Assembly (NCBI RefSeq): GCF_014131735.1
Contig: NZ_CP039121.1
Coordinates: 682,001 to 746,000, forward strand
Direction of reading: 5' to 3'
Length of the DNA stretch: 64,000 nucleotides
Source: Lactiplantibacillus plantarum
GTDB lineage: Bacteria > Bacillota > Bacilli > Lactobacillales > Lactobacillaceae
Positions 62,204-64,000 of the stretch are shown in pieces. A model generated the notes under the pieces. It ran no database searches. It was not told where the DNA came from and was given only the letters and a program-made list of their open reading frames with translations. A program made the position numbers and the translations under genes. Every line of letters starts with the position of its first letter. The stretch's first letter is position 1.

Positions 62204-62821
62204 TTAAGGTTGGTAGTTATTAATATATTGTTTGCGGTTCTGCCATGGCCATGCTTTGACGACCCCAATCATCTTGCTCTTAGGAACGAGCCCCCAGTAA
62301 CGGCCATCGTTAGAGACGCTCCGGTGATCACCAAGGACAAAGTAGTAACCCTTCGGCACCGTATTGTTGGTCACGGACTTGGCCCAGCCTTGATCATGGC
62401 TCAAACTATTGAGTGTCCAACCAGTGAACTTACTGTGACTATTAGCCATGAAGGACCCAGTCGTTTGTTGATACTTATTTTTGAGGTAGGTTTGCTTGAC
62501 TAATTTGTTGTTCACGTAAAGTTTACCGGAACTTGTGTAGCGGACCGTATCCCCAGGCATCCCAATGACCCGCTTAACATAAACGGCGTTTTTGTCGGTC
62601 TGGTTCGGATCGAGTCCGTAGGCGTTGAAGACGACGACGGAACCTGCTTTGATTTTGCTAGTCTTAAAAGCTACGACGCGTTCGTTATTTTGTAAATTCG
62701 GTTGCATCGAAGTCCCATCGACTTTGACCATAGTAAACCAGAACTGACGAATCAGTAGGGCGATGATCAAGCCAATCGCAATCGGAACCACCCAGCTCAT
62801 AATGCTTTTAAATGTTTTCAA
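62204..62821 (-). CDS. lepB: Signal peptidase I
   Basis: 205 residues; TTG start at 62821 with GGGAG 10 bases upstream. N-terminal anchor (IMSWVVPIAIGLIIALLI). Catalytic Ser in VDGTSMQPNL, catalytic Lys in YVKRVIGMPGDTV, and the box E motif GDHRSVSNDGRYWGLVPKSKMIG. A type I signal peptidase of the SipS size that cleaves Sec and Tat signal peptides outside the membrane. A remnant of another copy lies just downstream. Confidence 0.92.
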   Translation of the reverse strand: MKTFKSIMSWVVPIAIGLIIALLIRQFWFTMVKVDGTSMQPNLQNNERVVAFKTSKIKAGSVVVFNAYGLDPNQTDKNAVYVKRVIGMPGDTVRYTSSGKLYVNNKLVKQTYLKNKYQQTTGSFMANSHSKFTGWTLNSLSHDQGWAKSVTNNTVPKGYYFVLGDHRSVSNDGRYWGLVPKSKMIGVVKAWPWQNRKQYINNYQP

Positions 62822-63013
62822 TGGTTAAAACTCCCTTAATTGTGTGTATACCTCTCATTATAAACGATAATGATTTTTTCGCAGTATAAAAAAGCTTAAA
62901 AGTTCAACGATACTCAAAATGGGGGCGGTTGCTTTCGAGAATGCGTGTTCATGGTGATAATTGCGTGCTATGCTGGTGAAAGTGAAATGCGATTGATGGG
63001 AGGAACTGGGAGT

Positions 63014-63634
63014 ATGAAAACACAGAAAGAACGAATGCTGGCGGGTGAGTTGTACGTTGCTGATGATCCAGAATTAGGACGTGAAAATCATCGTGCCAAA
63101 CGGTTAGTACGGGAATTTAATCAAACAACCGAAGCCCAACCAGAAGAACGGCAACGATTGTTAACGGCAATGTTCAACAAAATTGGTGACGGGGGCTATA
63201 TCGAACCGCCATTTCATACCGACTATGGAAGTAACACGACAATTGGCAAGCACTTTTACGCCAATTACGATGCGATTTTTATTGATGTGGGTCGGATTAC
63301 GATTGGGGACAACGTCTTTATGGGGCCGCGGGTCGGCTTATATACGGCGGGTCACCCCATTGACGCCGCCATTCGTGCTGAACAACTCGAATATGGTTGG
63401 CCAATTACGATTGGACACGATGTTTGGTTTGGGGGCAACGTGGTCGTTAATCCGGGTGTCACGATTGGGAGTAACGTCGTGATTGGGTCTGGTTCCGTGG
63501 TTACTCATGATATCCCGGATAACGTGGTTGCGGTCGGCAATCCTTGCCATGTCTTACGAGAAATCACCACCGCCGACCATGAATATTGGGCTCGGCAACG
63601 GGCCGCCTATTTTGCTGATCGTGATGATGATTGA
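63014..63634 (+). CDS. Maltose/galactoside O-acetyltransferase-like, paralogue 2
   Basis: 206 residues from ATG 63014 (GGGAGGA and GGGAG upstream); the frame is open to 62945 without a ribosome site. Mac domain ERMLAGELYVADDPELGREN, hexapeptide repeats and the His in YTAGHPID. Similar in layout to the 39946 protein but with a longer C-terminus (HEYWARQRAAYFADRDDD). Acetylates a sugar or related hydroxyl compound. Confidence 0.88.
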   Translation: MKTQKERMLAGELYVADDPELGRENHRAKRLVREFNQTTEAQPEERQRLLTAMFNKIGDGGYIEPPFHTDYGSNTTIGKHFYANYDAIFIDVGRITIGDNVFMGPRVGLYTAGHPIDAAIRAEQLEYGWPITIGHDVWFGGNVVVNPGVTIGSNVVIGSGSVVTHDIPDNVVAVGNPCHVLREITTADHEYWARQRAAYFADRDDD

Positions 63635-63772
63635 TAGAAATTAATGGTACTGTGTTCATGTCATTAGAGTTTGGATTAGAAATAAGGCCGCGATATTTTT
63701 AATAATAGACATTACACCCCCTCAGCCTTAAAATTAACTTAGAAACAGGATAAGAAAGAGGCGGTAAGCGCA

Positions 63773-64000
63773 ATGCTAAAAGATGATCAGATCGTGTGGG
63801 CAATTCACCAAATGGAAGCAGACATCGGACCAGTGGGGCCTTCCCTGGACTCGCGGACGCCGTTTCAGTATTTGATTTCAGTAATTCTGAGCGCTCAGGC
63901 GACCGACGTCTCGGTTAACAAGGTGACGCCGGTGCTGTTTGAGAAGTATCCAGAACCAAAGGACTTGATGGCTGCCGATGTTGCGGATGTGGAAGCAATT
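63773..64000 (+). CDS. nth: Endonuclease III (3' partial)
   Basis: 76 codons to the window edge; ATG behind AAGAGGCGG. RTPFQYLISVILSAQATDVSVNKVTPVLF is the helix and interface region of endonuclease III, and EPKDLMAADVADVEAI follows. The helix-hairpin-helix, catalytic Lys and iron-sulfur cluster lie beyond the window. Base-excision repair glycosylase/lyase for oxidised pyrimidines. Confidence 0.93.
   Translation, partial: MLKDDQIVWAIHQMEADIGPVGPSLDSRTPFQYLISVILSAQATDVSVNKVTPVLFEKYPEPKDLMAADVADVEAI

Overview
The window looks like a chromosomal segment of a lactobacillus, most likely Lactiplantibacillus plantarum or a close relative. The basis is overall gene style: moderate G+C, an LPxTDE-type sorting signal, many GTG/TTG starts with strong AGGAGG-like sites, a choice-of-anchor A adhesin, an Rgg-type regulator, YhgE/Pip and DUF3737 proteins, and a large set of aldo/keto reductases. 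I see no rRNA, tRNA, CRISPR array, prophage or intact insertion sequence. Identification is from sequence features only; no database search was run.

Layout. 1-7.3 kb: 3' part of a cell-wall-anchored adhesin, a candidate small RNA with its own promoter and terminator, a GntR/UTRA regulator divergent from an esterase-like hydrolase, a type I phosphodiesterase-like protein, and a UMF1/Atg22-like MFS gene broken by a one-base frameshift. 7.5-18.7 kb: Rgg regulator with a divergent MFS exporter, a short UvrA paralogue, a DUF2207 membrane protein, a Cof-type HAD phosphatase, an ABC-F ATPase behind an attenuator-like hairpin, and a CPBP intramembrane protease. 18.7-27.5 kb: a candidate RNA with a WalR-type box, two GNAT acetyltransferases, a lipoprotein nuclease, ArsR and TetR regulators, a giant YhgE/Pip protein with internal repeats, and an unknown secreted protein divergent from a small membrane protein. 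27.6-41.0 kb: DHA2 exporter, heterodimeric ABC exporter pair, 42-residue peptide, aldo/keto reductase, DUF3737 and MalY/PatB genes, NAD(P)-binding reductase, an AT-rich accessory patch with an unknown membrane protein, HAD nucleotidase, sugar acetyltransferase and universal stress protein.

41.2-59.4 kb is an oxidoreductase island: five aldo/keto reductase-type sequences (four intact, one 3' remnant), three NmrA-like proteins, three SDRs, a zinc alcohol dehydrogenase, two flavodoxins, a glucose uptake protein plus glucose dehydrogenase, a TMEM175-like channel, an MFS exporter and two LysR regulators. Four promoters in it (41.24, 43.46, 48.63 and 51.62 kb) share one architecture: a dyad ATACG-N5-CGTAT (a T-N11-A LysR box), a conserved GCATG element, a -35 TTTTCA and a -10 exactly 17 bases further on. 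One copy lies between a LysR gene (47.7-48.6 kb) and its divergent reductase. This suggests a LysR-controlled redox regulon built by cassette duplication. It is the most interesting feature of the window. Gene debris inside the island (MerR fragment, truncated membrane ORF, reductase tail) shows repeated rearrangement.

59.6-64.0 kb: a phosphoglycerate mutase-like protein lacking both catalytic histidines, a run of small genes, signal peptidase I with a remnant of a second copy just downstream, a second sugar acetyltransferase, and the start of endonuclease III.
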